The position numbers and the translations under genes are program-made. 64,000 nucleotides of DNA from Bacillus safensis (lineage in GTDB: Bacteria; Bacillota; Bacilli; Bacillales; Bacillaceae): NCBI GenBank assembly GCA_030159235.1, contig BSBG01000007.1, positions 1 through 64,000 on the forward strand. Direction: 5' to 3'. Positions 47,647 through 60,500 of the stretch are shown here, in pieces. Numbering within the stretch: position 1 is the first letter of the stretch; each line of letters begins with the position of its first letter. The notes beneath the pieces are model-generated. The model made no database searches. It saw nothing but the letters and a program-made list of their open reading frames with translations, and had not been told where the DNA came from.

Positions 47647-50600
47647 ATGAGTCAATTTAAAAGGGATCAAGTTCAAGATATGTATTATTTGTCACCGATG
47701 CAAGAAGGAATGCTGTTTCATACCCTCCATCATCAAGAAAAGGGCTTTTATGTAGAGCAAATGGATATGAACGTAAAGGGCACACTGCGTCATGACTTAC
47801 TTGAGAAAAGCATGAATGTCATTGTGGAGCGGTACGATATTTTTCGTACCGTGTTTCTCCACGAAAAAGTGAAGCGCCCAGTCCAAGTTGTACTGAAGAA
47901 ACGTCCTTTTACACTTGATGTTGTGGACATGCAGGATCTTAGTGAAGATGAGCAGCTTGTACGTATTGAGACATTTAAACAACAGGATCAGCTGAGAGGA
48001 TTTGACCTCTCGAAGGATGCTCTTATGCGGGCAGTTGTTTTCCAAACAGGTCCTGCCAGTTATCGCTGGATATGGAGCTATCACCATATCCTTCTTGATG
48101 GCTGGTGCTTTGGACTTGTAGTGCAGGAGTTATTTGCAATTTACCATGCACTTTTGCATGATGTCTCTTACAAGCTAGAACCGGTCAAACCATATAAAGA
48201 ATATATAAAATGGCTGGAAAAACAAGATAAACAAGCATCACTTCAATATTGGCAGCAATCACTAGCAGGGTTTGATGGACAATCGACCTTTAAAGAACAG
48301 CGAAGACAAACGAATGAACATGAATTAGGCGAAATAGAATGGTCCATGAGCAAAGAAGAAACGGCCGCTTTATCGGAGCTAGCGCTACAGCAAAATGCGA
48401 CGCTAAGCAGTGCGCTGCAATCGGTTTGGTCGGTTCTGCTGAACAGGTATCAGCGGTCAAATGATGTACTGTTTGGAACGGTTGTGTCAGGGCGTCCAGC
48501 AGACTTGGCTGGCGTTGACAGGATGGTTGGATTGTTCATCAATGTCATCCCAAGAAGAATTCAACTGACAGAGCACATGACATTCCGTTCGCTCCTGTCA
48601 GAAACACAGCAGCAGTCTCTTGCGGCTGAGCCGCACCAGTATATTCCGATTTATGATATTCAGGCAAAGACAGGTCAGCAACAGCTCATTGATCATATTG
48701 TCGTGTTTGAAAATGTCCCAGCCGCAAAGAAAGATGAGCAAGAGGCACGATTAGGGTTTACCGTTGAGGACATGAATGTCTATGAAAAATCGAACTATGA
48801 TCTCAATTTGCTGGCATCGCCCGGAGAACAGCTGCAATTGAAGCTCGCCTTTAACAAAAAAGCGTTTGATCCTCAATTTATTCGCAGGTTAAAGGAGCAG
48901 CTGAGTCTATTGTTAAAAGAGGCGGTCAAGCATCCCGATCAAGCGGTTCATACACTCACACTCGTCACAAAGCAGGAAAAGCAGCTGATTCTTGAGGAAT
49001 GGAATGCACCTGAGCTTGAGCATGACCAGCTCTATTTATCTAAATGGTTTGAGCATAATGTCCGCAAACAGCCGAATGCAGTGGCATTATCAGCGGGAGA
49101 GCACACAATGACATATGCCCAGCTGAATGAACAGGCCAATCGATTGGCAAGGCATTTGCAAAAAAATGGAGCCGCACATCAAACGGTTATCGCCATTTTA
49201 GCCGATCGAACGCCTGAACTCATTGTCAGTCTGCTTGCTGTCTTAAAAGCAGGTGCGACCTATGTGCCAATTGATCCCGATTATCCAGAAAACCGCATTC
49301 AATATATGCTCAAAGACAGCGGAGCGACGCATCTTCTGACTCACTCATCCTATATTGGTCAGACGAAGGAACTGGCATTTTCCGGCACATATCTGTTTGC
49401 AGATGATCAGGAAATTTCACTAATGAGCTCAGAAAATCTGCCGCTTGAAGCTGGTTTACACGATACGGCTTACATCATGTATACATCAGGCACAACAGGT
49501 CAGCCAAAAGGCATCATGACGACCCATTCCAATATTGCCCGGGTGGTCAAAAATACGAACTACTTAACCATTTCAGAAACAGATACACTGCTGTCGCTTT
49601 CCAACAGCGTATTTGATGGATTTACCTTTGATGTATATGGTGCGCTTTTAAACGGGGCGAAGCTGGTCTTGCCGAAAAAGGAAACCATTTTAGATATGCA
49701 CGAGCTGACGGAGCTGATTAAAAGAGAAAGCATCTCTGTCATGTTTGTACCGACTGCTTTATTTCATCTTCTCGTTGATGAAGAAACCGATTGGATGCGC
49801 GGTGTTCGGAAAGTGCTGTTCGGAGGGGAGCGAGCATCTGTACAGCATGTGAGAAAAGCCTTTGATGTCATGGGGAAAGGCCGGCTAATCAATGTCTATG
49901 GCCCAACCGAATCAACCGTTTTCGCCACCTATTATCCTGTAGATGAGGCCATGCCGATAGAGGCACATTCTATTCCAATCGGAAAGCCGCTCAACCAAAC
50001 GGGTGCTTATATATTGAGCCAGCATGGTCAGCTTCAGCCGATTGAAATGGTCGGAGAACTTTGTCTCAGCGGCAAAGGACTTGCGAAGGGGTATGTAAAT
50101 CGTCCTGATCTGACAAAAGAAGCCTTTATTGCGCATCCATTCATTTCGGGTGAAAGGCTGTATCGTACGGGAGACTTGGCTTATTTTCGAGCAGATGGTC
50201 TGATTGAGTATGCAGGCAGAGTGGACGATCAAGTGAAAATTCGCGGTCATCGAATTGAACTGGCAGAAATTGAAGCCCATCTTCTCATGCATCCAGGCGT
50301 CAAGCAAGCTGCCCTGATAGCTGATCAGCATGGATCGCAGCATACAAGGCTGCTCGCCTATATGACGTGTGACGAGGAGTGGAAGGACAAACTTGATGTG
50401 ATCAAGTCAGGGCTGAAGGAGAAGCTTCCTGCCTACATGCAGCCTCATGAACTGATCAGACTTGAGAAAATGCCGCTTACGCCAAATGGGAAGGTTGATA
50501 AGCGTCAGCTGCCAAAGCTAGAAGCGTCTCAAGGGAACCGTCATGTGAAGCTTCCGGCAAATGAGGTAGAACAAAAGCTGCTTGTGATGTGGCGTGAAGT

Positions 50601-51483
50601 ACTTGAACGAGAGGATATCAGCACAGATGACCATTTCTTTGAGCTTGGCGGACATTCATTAAAAGCGATGTCACTTTTGTCGAAAGTGTCTAAGGAATTT
50701 GATGTCCATGTACCCATTCACTTGTTGTTCGAGACGCCAACGATTGAAGCGATCAGTCGTTATATTCAGCAGCAGGATCAGGAGGCTAAAACTGGCTATC
50801 TTGTATTCAATGAATCTCAATCTTTAACAGTCTTTGCGCTGCCGCCATTACCGGGCTATGGCTTTATCTATCAGGAAGCCGCAAAAACGCTTGATGGTGT
50901 TCGGTTAATCGCCTTTGACTTTATTGAAGCTGATCACCGCATGACGCAATACGTTCAGCAAATTCAGCAAATTCAGCCTGAAGGACCGCTGACTTTGATG
51001 GGCTACTCTGGCGGGTGCTACCTTGCTTTTGAGCTCGTTCAATCGCTTGAACAAGCAGGACGGACGGTCGACAAGGTGATCATGATCGATTCCTATAAGA
51101 AAATTGGAGAAAGTGATTTGGAAGGACGATCCATTGATGACGATATAGCCGCGATTGTCCATCAGTCGAAGCAAAGTGAACTTGCTCAAGCAGAGCCTAT
51201 CCAACAAGAACTTGCCCAAAAAACGCGGGCGTATTATGAAACATTTGTTATGGGGGTGAATGAAGGAGAGATACAAGCAGATATTGATTTTATCCAATCT
51301 GAAGAGCAAATTGCGCTGCCAGACTGGATGGAAAATTGGGACCATGCGACGACTGGTGCCTATCGCCAATATCAAGGCTATGGTCAACACGCTGATATGT
51401 TCAAAAACAAAGAATGTGCAGCCCAAAATGCACAGCTGATCAAAAAGATCGTCCATCAAAAAAAGAGAGAAGCAGTCTTGTAA
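47647..51483 (+). CDS. srfAC: Surfactin-family (pumilacidin) synthetase subunit 3 with thioesterase: Ile/Val
   Basis: A 1,278-residue terminal NRPS, C-A-T-TE. The N-terminus SQFKRDQVQDMYYLSPMQEG matches SrfAC closely and includes the acceptor communication segment. The A-domain code reads DGFFLGVVFK, one residue from the bacitracin Ile code DGFFLGVVYK, which fits Ile or Val at position 7 of pumilacidin rather than the Leu of surfactin. The thioesterase that closes the macrolactone has Ser1121 (GYSGG), Asp1148 and His1248; the spacings of 27 and 100 equal those of the surfactin TE triad. Ribosome site AAGGGAGG. No srfAD follows. Confidence 0.95.
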   Translation: MSQFKRDQVQDMYYLSPMQEGMLFHTLHHQEKGFYVEQMDMNVKGTLRHDLLEKSMNVIVERYDIFRTVFLHEKVKRPVQVVLKKRPFTLDVVDMQDLSEDEQLVRIETFKQQDQLRGFDLSKDALMRAVVFQTGPASYRWIWSYHHILLDGWCFGLVVQELFAIYHALLHDVSYKLEPVKPYKEYIKWLEKQDKQASLQYWQQSLAGFDGQSTFKEQRRQTNEHELGEIEWSMSKEETAALSELALQQNATLSSALQSVWSVLLNRYQRSNDVLFGTVVSGRPADLAGVDRMVGLFINVIPRRIQLTEHMTFRSLLSETQQQSLAAEPHQYIPIYDIQAKTGQQQLIDHIVVFENVPAAKKDEQEARLGFTVEDMNVYEKSNYDLNLLASPGEQLQLKLAFNKKAFDPQFIRRLKEQLSLLLKEAVKHPDQAVHTLTLVTKQEKQLILEEWNAPELEHDQLYLSKWFEHNVRKQPNAVALSAGEHTMTYAQLNEQANRLARHLQKNGAAHQTVIAILADRTPELIVSLLAVLKAGATYVPIDPDYPENRIQYMLKDSGATHLLTHSSYIGQTKELAFSGTYLFADDQEISLMSSENLPLEAGLHDTAYIMYTSGTTGQPKGIMTTHSNIARVVKNTNYLTISETDTLLSLSNSVFDGFTFDVYGALLNGAKLVLPKKETILDMHELTELIKRESISVMFVPTALFHLLVDEETDWMRGVRKVLFGGERASVQHVRKAFDVMGKGRLINVYGPTESTVFATYYPVDEAMPIEAHSIPIGKPLNQTGAYILSQHGQLQPIEMVGELCLSGKGLAKGYVNRPDLTKEAFIAHPFISGERLYRTGDLAYFRADGLIEYAGRVDDQVKIRGHRIELAEIEAHLLMHPGVKQAALIADQHGSQHTRLLAYMTCDEEWKDKLDVIKSGLKEKLPAYMQPHELIRLEKMPLTPNGKVDKRQLPKLEASQGNRHVKLPANEVEQKLLVMWREVLEREDISTDDHFFELGGHSLKAMSLLSKVSKEFDVHVPIHLLFETPTIEAISRYIQQQDQEAKTGYLVFNESQSLTVFALPPLPGYGFIYQEAAKTLDGVRLIAFDFIEADHRMTQYVQQIQQIQPEGPLTLMGYSGGCYLAFELVQSLEQAGRTVDKVIMIDSYKKIGESDLEGRSIDDDIAAIVHQSKQSELAQAEPIQQELAQKTRAYYETFVMGVNEGEIQADIDFIQSEEQIALPDWMENWDHATTGAYRQYQGYGQHADMFKNKECAAQNAQLIKKIVHQKKREAVL

Positions 51484-51491
51484 ACTTTAGA

Positions 51492-51523
51492 TCAGGCAGG
51501 GGTGCATTGGCAGCTCTGCCTGA
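51492..51523 (+). repeat. Inverted repeat between srfAC and the next NRPS gene
   Basis: TCAGGCAG (51492-51499) and CTGCCTGA (51516-51523) form a perfect 8-bp stem with a 16-base loop, followed by CAAAAAGG and no T run. It is therefore unlikely to be a full terminator, but could reduce downstream expression or stabilise the srf message. Confidence 0.55.
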
Positions 51524-51543
51524 CAAAAAGGAAAGGAACCCAT

Positions 51544-54500
51544 ATGAAACCATCAACAATCAACCAATCGAATGTACATGAATCAATGGATATGATTTTA
51601 CAAGATGTACAGAGAACCATTTTACACACCAACGAAATCGAACGCTTCGCTGTTTTTTCTCGTGAAAAAACCATTCGACCGCGGCCCTATCACCTCTCTC
51701 ATTTATTTCTCGACCATCACATGGAGCAGGAGACCGCAGCTGAATGGATACAGACGCTAACGGCTTCTCCGGCTGTAGCGGACAGGCCGCCTGCCCTTTC
51801 CTATGGAGGGGACCTAGATATTAGAGTAGGAGCTCAAACCTTGCAGGACGCCTTAACAGCGGCGGCAAAAACAACAAATGGGCTGACCTATATCGTCAAT
51901 AGCGAAAATGAACTCACGCAATCCTACACGCAGTTAAAAGAGGACGCCGAGCGGGTTCTGACAGGTTTAAGGGCATTAGGACTTGAACCGGGTGATCCTG
52001 TTTTCTTTCAATTCTCATCGAATCATGCGATGGTCACAGCTTTTTGGGCATGTGTGTTAGGCGGATTTATTCCAACCCTTGTGTCCGCTGCTCCGACCTA
52101 TCGGGAAATGAATGCCTCTGTGAAGAAGCTGCATCATGCTTGGAACCTGCTGGAGCATCCGCTCATTCTAACGGATGACTCGCTGATTGATGAGGTGCAA
52201 GGCTTAGCTTTATTGTGGCATACAGATCGATTACGTGTGGCAGCTGTTGAGCCGATGCTTTCTTTAGAAAGAGATATAGAAGCTCACCCAGCCGCACCGA
52301 ATGATTCAGTCTTTTTCATCTTAACGTCTGGAAGTACAGGCATGCCCAAGTGCGTTGAGCATTCTCATAGAAGCGTGCTGGCGAATGTCAAAGGAACAGT
52401 GGCCGCCAATCAATTTACACAAGAGGATGTGTCATTAGACTGGATGCCTTTAGATCATATTGGGGGCATTGTGATGTTCCACCTTGTCAATGTGTATACA
52501 GGCTGTGAGCAGATTCGGGCAAGAACAGATGATTTTATCGCTCAGCCGCTACGCTGGCTTGACTGGATGGACCGCTACCGTGCAACGAAGACATGGGCGC
52601 CTAACTTCGCATTTGCGATGATCAATGCTTATGAGAAAGACATTTCGTCAGGATCTTGGGATCTTTCTGCCATGACCTGTATGATCAATGGGGCAGAAGC
52701 GGTCGTACCGAAGACGATTCACCGATTTTTACACTTGCTGGCTCCGCACGGCTTAAAGGGAGATGTCATCAGGCCGGCATTCGGCATGTCTGAAATCTCA
52801 TCAGCTGTTGTCTTCTCTTTTGCGATTGAGCGAGGGGATGAAAATAGCGGGGTTCTGACCTTTGAGGAAACATCGCTGACAGAGCAGCTAAGACCAGCGG
52901 AGGCACGTGAGGCAGGAACTGTCAGCTTTACAGAGCTGGGAAGACCGATTCCGGGTATCACGATTCGCATCGTCAACCATCAGCAGGAGCTTCTTCCCGA
53001 AGATCATATTGGCAGCGTGCAAATCAAAGGGCCAACGACAATGAAGGGCTACTACAAGAATGACGAAGCGAATCAAGAAGTCTTTCAAACAGATGGCTGG
53101 TTTCACACGGGGGATTTAGGTTTCCTGCACGAAGGAAGGCTGACATTAACCGGTAGAGAAAAAGACATGATCATCATCAATGGGAAAAATTATCACAACT
53201 ATGAAATTGAAGCCATTGCAGAGGAAGTACCAGGCGTCGAAACTAGCTTTGTAGCAGCTTGCTCCGTTCGGATGGAAGCATCAGCATCCGATGAGCTGAT
53301 TCTCTTTTTTACGCCGAAGTTATATGAGCCGTCTTATATTATGAGGGCAAGTCAGCACATCAAATCCCATATTGCGACAAAAATGGGTCTGTCTGTATCG
53401 CGTATGATCCCTGTCCAGAAGCATGCCTTTCCGAAAACAAGCTCTGGAAAAATAGAAAGGGCGCAGCTCAAGAAGCGATGGGAGGAAGGCGAATTCGATG
53501 AAATCATCAAGGAGCTGGACATCAGACTTGAAAATGAACACACATTGCCTGATTGGAGTTATCAAAAGAAGTGGACACCTGCTCCGCTTCATGGAGCTGA
53601 AAAACGAACAGCAGGGGGCATTGTGATCTTTTCAGACACCTTAGGGCTGGCGGATCAATTGAGATCCCTTTCAATCAATGACCAAACATATATTACGGTT
53701 GAACCGGGTCAAGCATTCACACAACTCACACATACCCACTTCATCATCCACCCGAATCGGCCGTCTGACTACGAACAACTCTTTGAGACGCTCCGTTCGT
53801 ATGGCGTTTCGGTGAAACAAATCATTCACCTTTGGAACTACACAAATCAAGAAGACACACTTCATGCAGCCGTGGCGAAAGAAGCACAGAAAACAGGCAG
53901 CATGAGTGCATTATATGCAACAAAAGCGATCGCCGCCTATGAGGAGCCTGTAGAGATCACCTTTGTCTCTGCTCATGCGATGAATGTGCCGGCGGATCAA
54001 ATACATGATGTGGAAAAAGCAACAACAGCAGGATTGATGACAGCTGTTCAGCATGAATGGCCATTTATCAAGGTGCGATGTCTTGATTTTTCTCTGGCAG
54101 AATCAGATGCTACCCATTCTCATGCATTATCGATTATGACAGAGCTCACACATGACACGAGCCAACATATCGCCGCTTATCGCAAAGGCGTTCGTTATAT
54201 TCTTCTCTTATCATCGATTCATCTGGAAAAAGAACAAAGGATGAAGAAGCCGCCCTTTGAATCATCCGGGCTCTACGTGATGACAGGCGGGCTTGGCGGA
54301 ATTGGACGGATGCTGAGTGAACACCTACTGACGTCCTATCAAGCGCATCTTGTGCTGCTTGGAAGAAAGGCGCACGAGGCTTTATCTGCGGAGCAGCAAG
54401 ACGTATTGACTTCACTTGAGAAACAAGCGGAAAATTGCGGCGGTACAGTTCTTTATGAAGAAGTAGACATCACTGACGCAAAAGCCATTGAAGCCCTTAT

Positions 54501-57500
54501 TTCAAGACAAGAGGCAGCTTTAGGCAAAAGGCTTCATGGCGTCATCCATTTTGCTGGCATCATTCAAGAAGCGTTGCTTGCTGACATGACGTCTGTGTCA
54601 TTACAAGCCATGTACGAAGCGAAGGTATATGGCACGATTGCACTTCATGAAGCAGCATCTAAACGGCAGAACGTTTTATTCCTTTCCAGCTCGTCAGCTC
54701 GAACATTAAAGGGCGGGATGACCGTTGGTGCTTATTGCGCGGCTAATGAGTTCGTTGAACAATTTGCTCATTATCAGAGACTGACATCTACAGTGAAGCC
54801 GTATTGCTTTAGCTTTAGCATGTGGGATGAGATCGGAATGAGTGAAGGTGCGATCATCAAAGGCATGTTAAAAGAAAGAGGCTATCTCCCAATTCCAAAG
54901 CATGCAGGTATCCAAACAATGCTGGCATGCTTGATGACAGATGCACCTCTCATTTATATGGGATTGGATCGGTCGAAGCAGGAAATACAAGAGATGATAC
55001 AAGCTGAGATGCCAACAGAGCAGGCCGTGTATGTTTTTTTCAAAACCGATCAAACAAAGGCCATTGAAGAAAGGCTGTATCAGTCCATTTATACGTGTTT
55101 ACAGTCTCGTCTCTCTGGTGAATATACCGTGCATCTATATCCTGAGGAATACTGGCAAGAAACAGAAAATGGGATGCCGGACGAAACGTATTTCAATGAA
55201 TTAATAGATGAAAGTGGATACGATTCAGGGGGCAGAGTGCCGCAAACAGAGACGGAGAAACTTTTGGCACACATTTGGTCCGATCTGCTTGAAGTCTCAA
55301 ATATTAGCTGTGGTGATCATTTCTTTCTACTCGGCGGTCATTCGCTTAAGGCAACGCAAATGCTGTCTGCTGTTAGAGAAAGAATGGGATTTGATGTGCC
55401 GCTCGCTGTTTTATTTGAACATACGAAACTTGGAGAGTTAGCGGACTGGATTGATTCACATGCCAAAGCAGATGAAGCGAATCCGATACGGAAAATAGAA
55501 AAGGGTCCTGCGATTCCGATGTCCTATGCCCAGCAAAGACAGTGGTTTCTCTATCAATTACAGCCTGATCTACCGTTTTACAATAATACGATTTCCTTTC
55601 GGATGAATGGACCTTTAGATGTGAAGCTGCTTCAGCACAGCCTGCAGCAAATGGTGCAAAGGCATGAATCGCTTAGAACATCCTTTGCGATGAGCGGCGA
55701 TGAACCGGTACAGATCATACATGAATATATGACTCTTCCAGCGCTTGAAGTGGTCGATATATCAGACCTGACATCACAGGAAGAAAAAGAACAACAAGCG
55801 GATGAATGGGCGAAAAGAGAAGCGGGTACACCTTTTCACTTAGAACATGATGCGCTCTTTCGTGTGAAGCTGATTCGGCTGTCAGAAACAGATCATTTGC
55901 TGCTGATGTCCATTCACCACATCGTGTCAGATGGCTGGTCGATTGGTATTGCCGCAAGAGAGCTACCCGAGTGGTATACAGCGATGATCGAAGGACGGGA
56001 GCCTAACCTTACGCCGCTGCCGATTCAATATGCGGATTACGCACTATGGCAGAAGGAGTATTTGACGGGAGAAACACTGGAGAAACAGCTTTCCTATTGG
56101 AAGGAACAATTTGCGGTACCTGTGGAAGAGTTGATGTTGCCGTATGACTACACGCGGCCGGCCGTTCAATCCTACAAGGGAAAAACGAAGAAATACCGCT
56201 TGTCGAAGCCGCTGTCTGAGCAGCTGGTTGCACTTTCTAAGAAAACAGACAGCACCCTTTATATGACGTTACTTTCTGCCTTCTCTACCTTGCTGCACAG
56301 GTTATCTTCACAGGATGAGTTTGTGATTGGGTCCGTCATTGCTGGGAGAAATCGGACAGAGATGGAGCAGTTGATCGGATTTTTCGTGAATACGTTGGCA
56401 CTTCGGATCGATCATAGCGGGAATCCGGCTTTCACTGAGTTATTAGAGCGAGTGAAGGAAACCACAATGGGCGCCTATGCGCATCAGGATGTGCCGTTTG
56501 AGATGGTCGTAGATGAGCTGAATATTGTACGTGAGGCTGGCAAACAGCCGCTGTTTCAGGTCATGTTCGTTCTGCAAAACCTACCGCTTGAAGCCTCTCC
56601 AATGGGGGAAGCGACATCCGTTTTAGCCATTGAAGATAATGATACAGCCAAATTCGATCTGTCGCTGTTTGTTTTTGAAGGGGTGGAAGGCCTTCAATTA
56701 AAACTTGAGTATGATACGGACTTATTTTCTGACGATACGATGGATCGGTTCCTTCGTTACTATGAGCATCTGCTTGCTTGTATTTGTGAAAATCCAGCGC
56801 AGCCAATCAGACAAATGAATTACCTGCCAGAGAAAGAGAAGCAGCAGCTACTCTATGAATGGAGCGGCGAAACAGCCCAACCAGCAGGCCCGCTTCTGAT
56901 CACAGACCGATTTGAAGCACAGGTGAAAAAAACACCTCATGCCATCGCCCTCGAATCTAAGGGAGAGCAGTGGACGTATCAGGAGTTACATGAGAAAGTC
57001 GACCGGCTAACCGCTTATTTGCAGCAGCGAGGAGTGAAGCCGCATGAACCAGTAGGACTTCTGATCGACAGGTCGCCTGAAATGATTTTTGGGGTGCTGG
57101 CGATTGTGAAAGCAGGGGGCGCATATGTGCCAATTGATCCTGAATATCCAGATGCCCGCATTGATTATATGCTGAGGGATACAGGCATTAAGCTGTTACT
57201 GACAAAAAATGAATGGCTCAAAAAGGTGTCGATCAGTCAAACTGAGCTTATTTGTCTCGATCAGGGGTATGAAGAATTTTTATCAGAAGCAGAACTGCTA
57301 CCTGTTTCCTTAAAACCTGATGGGCTCGCTTATATCAATTACACATCAGGATCAACCGGACAGCCAAAAGGGGTTTTAATCCCGCATCAAGCGGTCATCC
57401 GGCTTGTGTGTGAAACAGATTATGTCACCCTTGATGATCAGACACGCATTTTACAAATGGCGAGCTTCTCCTTTGATGCCTTTACGTATGAAATATGGGG

Positions 57501-60500
57501 AGCCCTGCTCAACGGAGGAAGGCTGATACTGACCGATCGGAATACAATTTTATCAATGGATACGCTGGCTGATACGCTGACATCTCACAAGATCACTACA
57601 GGATTTTTGACGGTGCCGCTGTTCAACCGGCTAACGGAGGAACATCCAGAAGCTTTATCTGGGTTTGATGCCTTATTGGTCGGTGGTGATGCTTTGTCAG
57701 CTGCTCATATCCGTAAAGCACTACCATATTTACCTGAAGGCCTTTTAAACGGCTATGGGCCCACTGAGAATACGACGTTCTCCTGTGTGCATCACATTCG
57801 TACTTTGGATGAAGGTCAGGCTACGATTCCAATCGGTCAGCCAATTGCGTATTCACAAGCCTATGTATTAGACGACCAGCTGCAGCCAGTTCCGCAGGGT
57901 GTCATTGGAGAGATCTATGTAGGCGGAACAGGGCTTGCGCTCGGTTACCTTGGAGATGAAGAGAAAACATCGCAAGCATTTATCCCGCATCCTTTCCAAG
58001 AAGGGGCGCGTTTATATAAAACAGGCGATATGGGCCGCTGGCTGCCAAACGGCATCATCGACTGCCTTGGACGAATCGATCATCAAGTGAAAATTCGCGG
58101 ACACCGCGTCGAATGTGGAGAAATTGAAGCTGCTATGCTGAGCTTTGAAGACATCATAGAATGTGCGGTCATTCCGCATCAGCACGACAGTGGTCATAAG
58201 CGATTGATCGGTTATTTTGTTCAAAAAGGTGCATGGACCCAGCAAGATATACGCCGCACTTTGAAAGACATGCTGCCAGATTATATGGTGCCAAGCCTGT
58301 TAATAGAGCTGGAGGAACTCCCGCTTACAGCAAACGGCAAGGTAGACAAAAAACGACTCCCGCCGCCAGAGTGGAGACAGGAAGAAGTGGACAAACCGAC
58401 TGGCAGCGCACTCAGTGAGGAAGAACGTGTGCTGGAAAAGGTGTGGACTCAGCTGCTCGGTACTCCTTCGATTGGCGTACATGATAACTACTTTGAGCTT
58501 GGCGGAGATTCAATTATTGTCATACAAATGGTGGCACGATTAGCACAGGAAGGCTACGTTATTCAGCCGAGAGATGTATTTGAAAAACAAACGATTTCAC
58601 ATCTGGCACTCGCAATGAAAAAGGCAGATGTTGCTGTGACCTATGATCAGTCACCTGTGACAGGAGATGTGCGTCTGCTCCCAATCCAATCTTGGTTCTT
58701 TGAGCAATCGATGACTAACCAAGATCATTGGAATCTATCAGCGCATATAGAATTCAAGCAATCCGTACCGCTCAAGCTGTTGATGCAGGTTCTTTCAAAA
58801 ATTGCCGATCATCACGATATGCTGAGAGCGATTTATACAAAAGCAGCAGATGGTTCGTGGATTCAAACCATTCGTGCGCCTGGCATCATCCCTTGTGTCA
58901 CATTCTGTGATTTGACGGGTGTTTCTCAGGGGGAAGCGCTGGAACACATTCGCTTGGAGACTAGCGCTTGTCAAGGAACGTTGTCATTAGAGCGAGGAGA
59001 AGTGCTCAAAGCCATTCTATTTCAGACAAGTGATGAAACGTCTGAACTCTTTATAGCTGCCCATCATCTTGTGATGGATGGAATTTCGTGGCGCATCATA
59101 CAGGAAGACCTATTAAATGGACTAAAGCTGCTTGCGTCAGGGCAGGAGATAGCACTTGCAAAGAAAACGGCTTCCTTTCCGCAGTGGGCAGATGCTCTCT
59201 ATGAATATGCACAAACAGATCAATTACAGGAGCAGGTGTCTTTTTGGCAAAAGATCATCGATCAAGAGGAGGAGGGTTCTTTTTTTCAAACACCTGCGCT
59301 TTTTAATATAGAAGAACATGCAGAGATCCTGTCTGTTCAATTGACGAAGGATCAAACAGACATTTTATTAAGGCAGGCATCACAAGCGTACCGAACAGAA
59401 GTAAACGATTTACTCTTATCAGGACTCACGCAAGCCGTTGGAAAGCCAATACTCATTACGTTAGAAGGGCACGGACGTGAGGATTTATTTGAACGAATGG
59501 ATTTGTCACGAACAGTCGGATGGTTTACAAGCTCTTATCCTATTTTTATTCCTTTTATAAAAACCGATGTTGAGAGACAAATCAAAGATGTCAAAGAAAC
59601 CTTAAGAGCTGTGCCGCAAAAGGGAATCGGCTATGGCTTGCTTCAATATATGACAGCATCTCGTTTACTCAAAAAGGCTGCGCCACAGATGAGCTTTAAT
59701 TACCTTGGACAGTTAGATCAAATAGATGGTGAGGCACACCTTTATTTAGCAGATGAACGAAATGGACATGTACATGATCCAAAAGCAGAAAGACAGCATT
59801 TGATTGATGTGTACGGATATGTGGTGAACGGCCAGCTCCAAATGAATTTTATGATCAATCGTGAATTGCTTCAGCATGAAGAGGTGCGCCAGTTACCTGA
59901 ACGTTTCAAAGAAAAAATGGACGATATTTTGACGCATTGTGTAGAGACAAAAGGCGGCTTTACGCCATCTGATTTTCCAATGGTGCAGCTCACGCAAAAA
60001 CAAATTGATGAGCTTCCAGACAATGTGGTGGATGTGTATCCACTTTCTCCAATGCAGCAAGGAATGCTGTTTCATGCACTGTTAGATCAAGCGTCACAGG
60101 CTTATTTTGGTCAGGTGCATATGACGCTCGAAGGTTTAACAGACGGCAAAGCCTATGAACAAGCTTGGAATCTGCTTGTAGAGCGCCATTCGATTTTGCG
60201 GACAAGATTCGCTTGGGAAGGGCTAAAGGAGCCTGTGCAGCTGATTCAATCAGAAGGAAGCATTCACCTCACTCAGCACGATGTGCGCCACCTGAGTGAA
60301 ACGGATCAGGAGGAAGCCATCCAGCATTATTTGCAATCAGATCGTTTAACGGATTTCAATTTAGAAGATACGGAGAAACCACTGATTCGTATTGCATTAT
60401 TCTACCGTGATGAAAACACATGCACGTTTGTTTTTAGCTTTCATCATATTTTAATAGATGGCTGGAGTTTGTTCAGTTTTATCGAAGAGTCCTTCTCATT

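Noticed and set aside
51484-51543. Hairpin after srfAC as the operon terminator
   Set aside because: The stem is only 8 bp with a 16-base loop and no T run, unlike the strong terminators elsewhere in this window.
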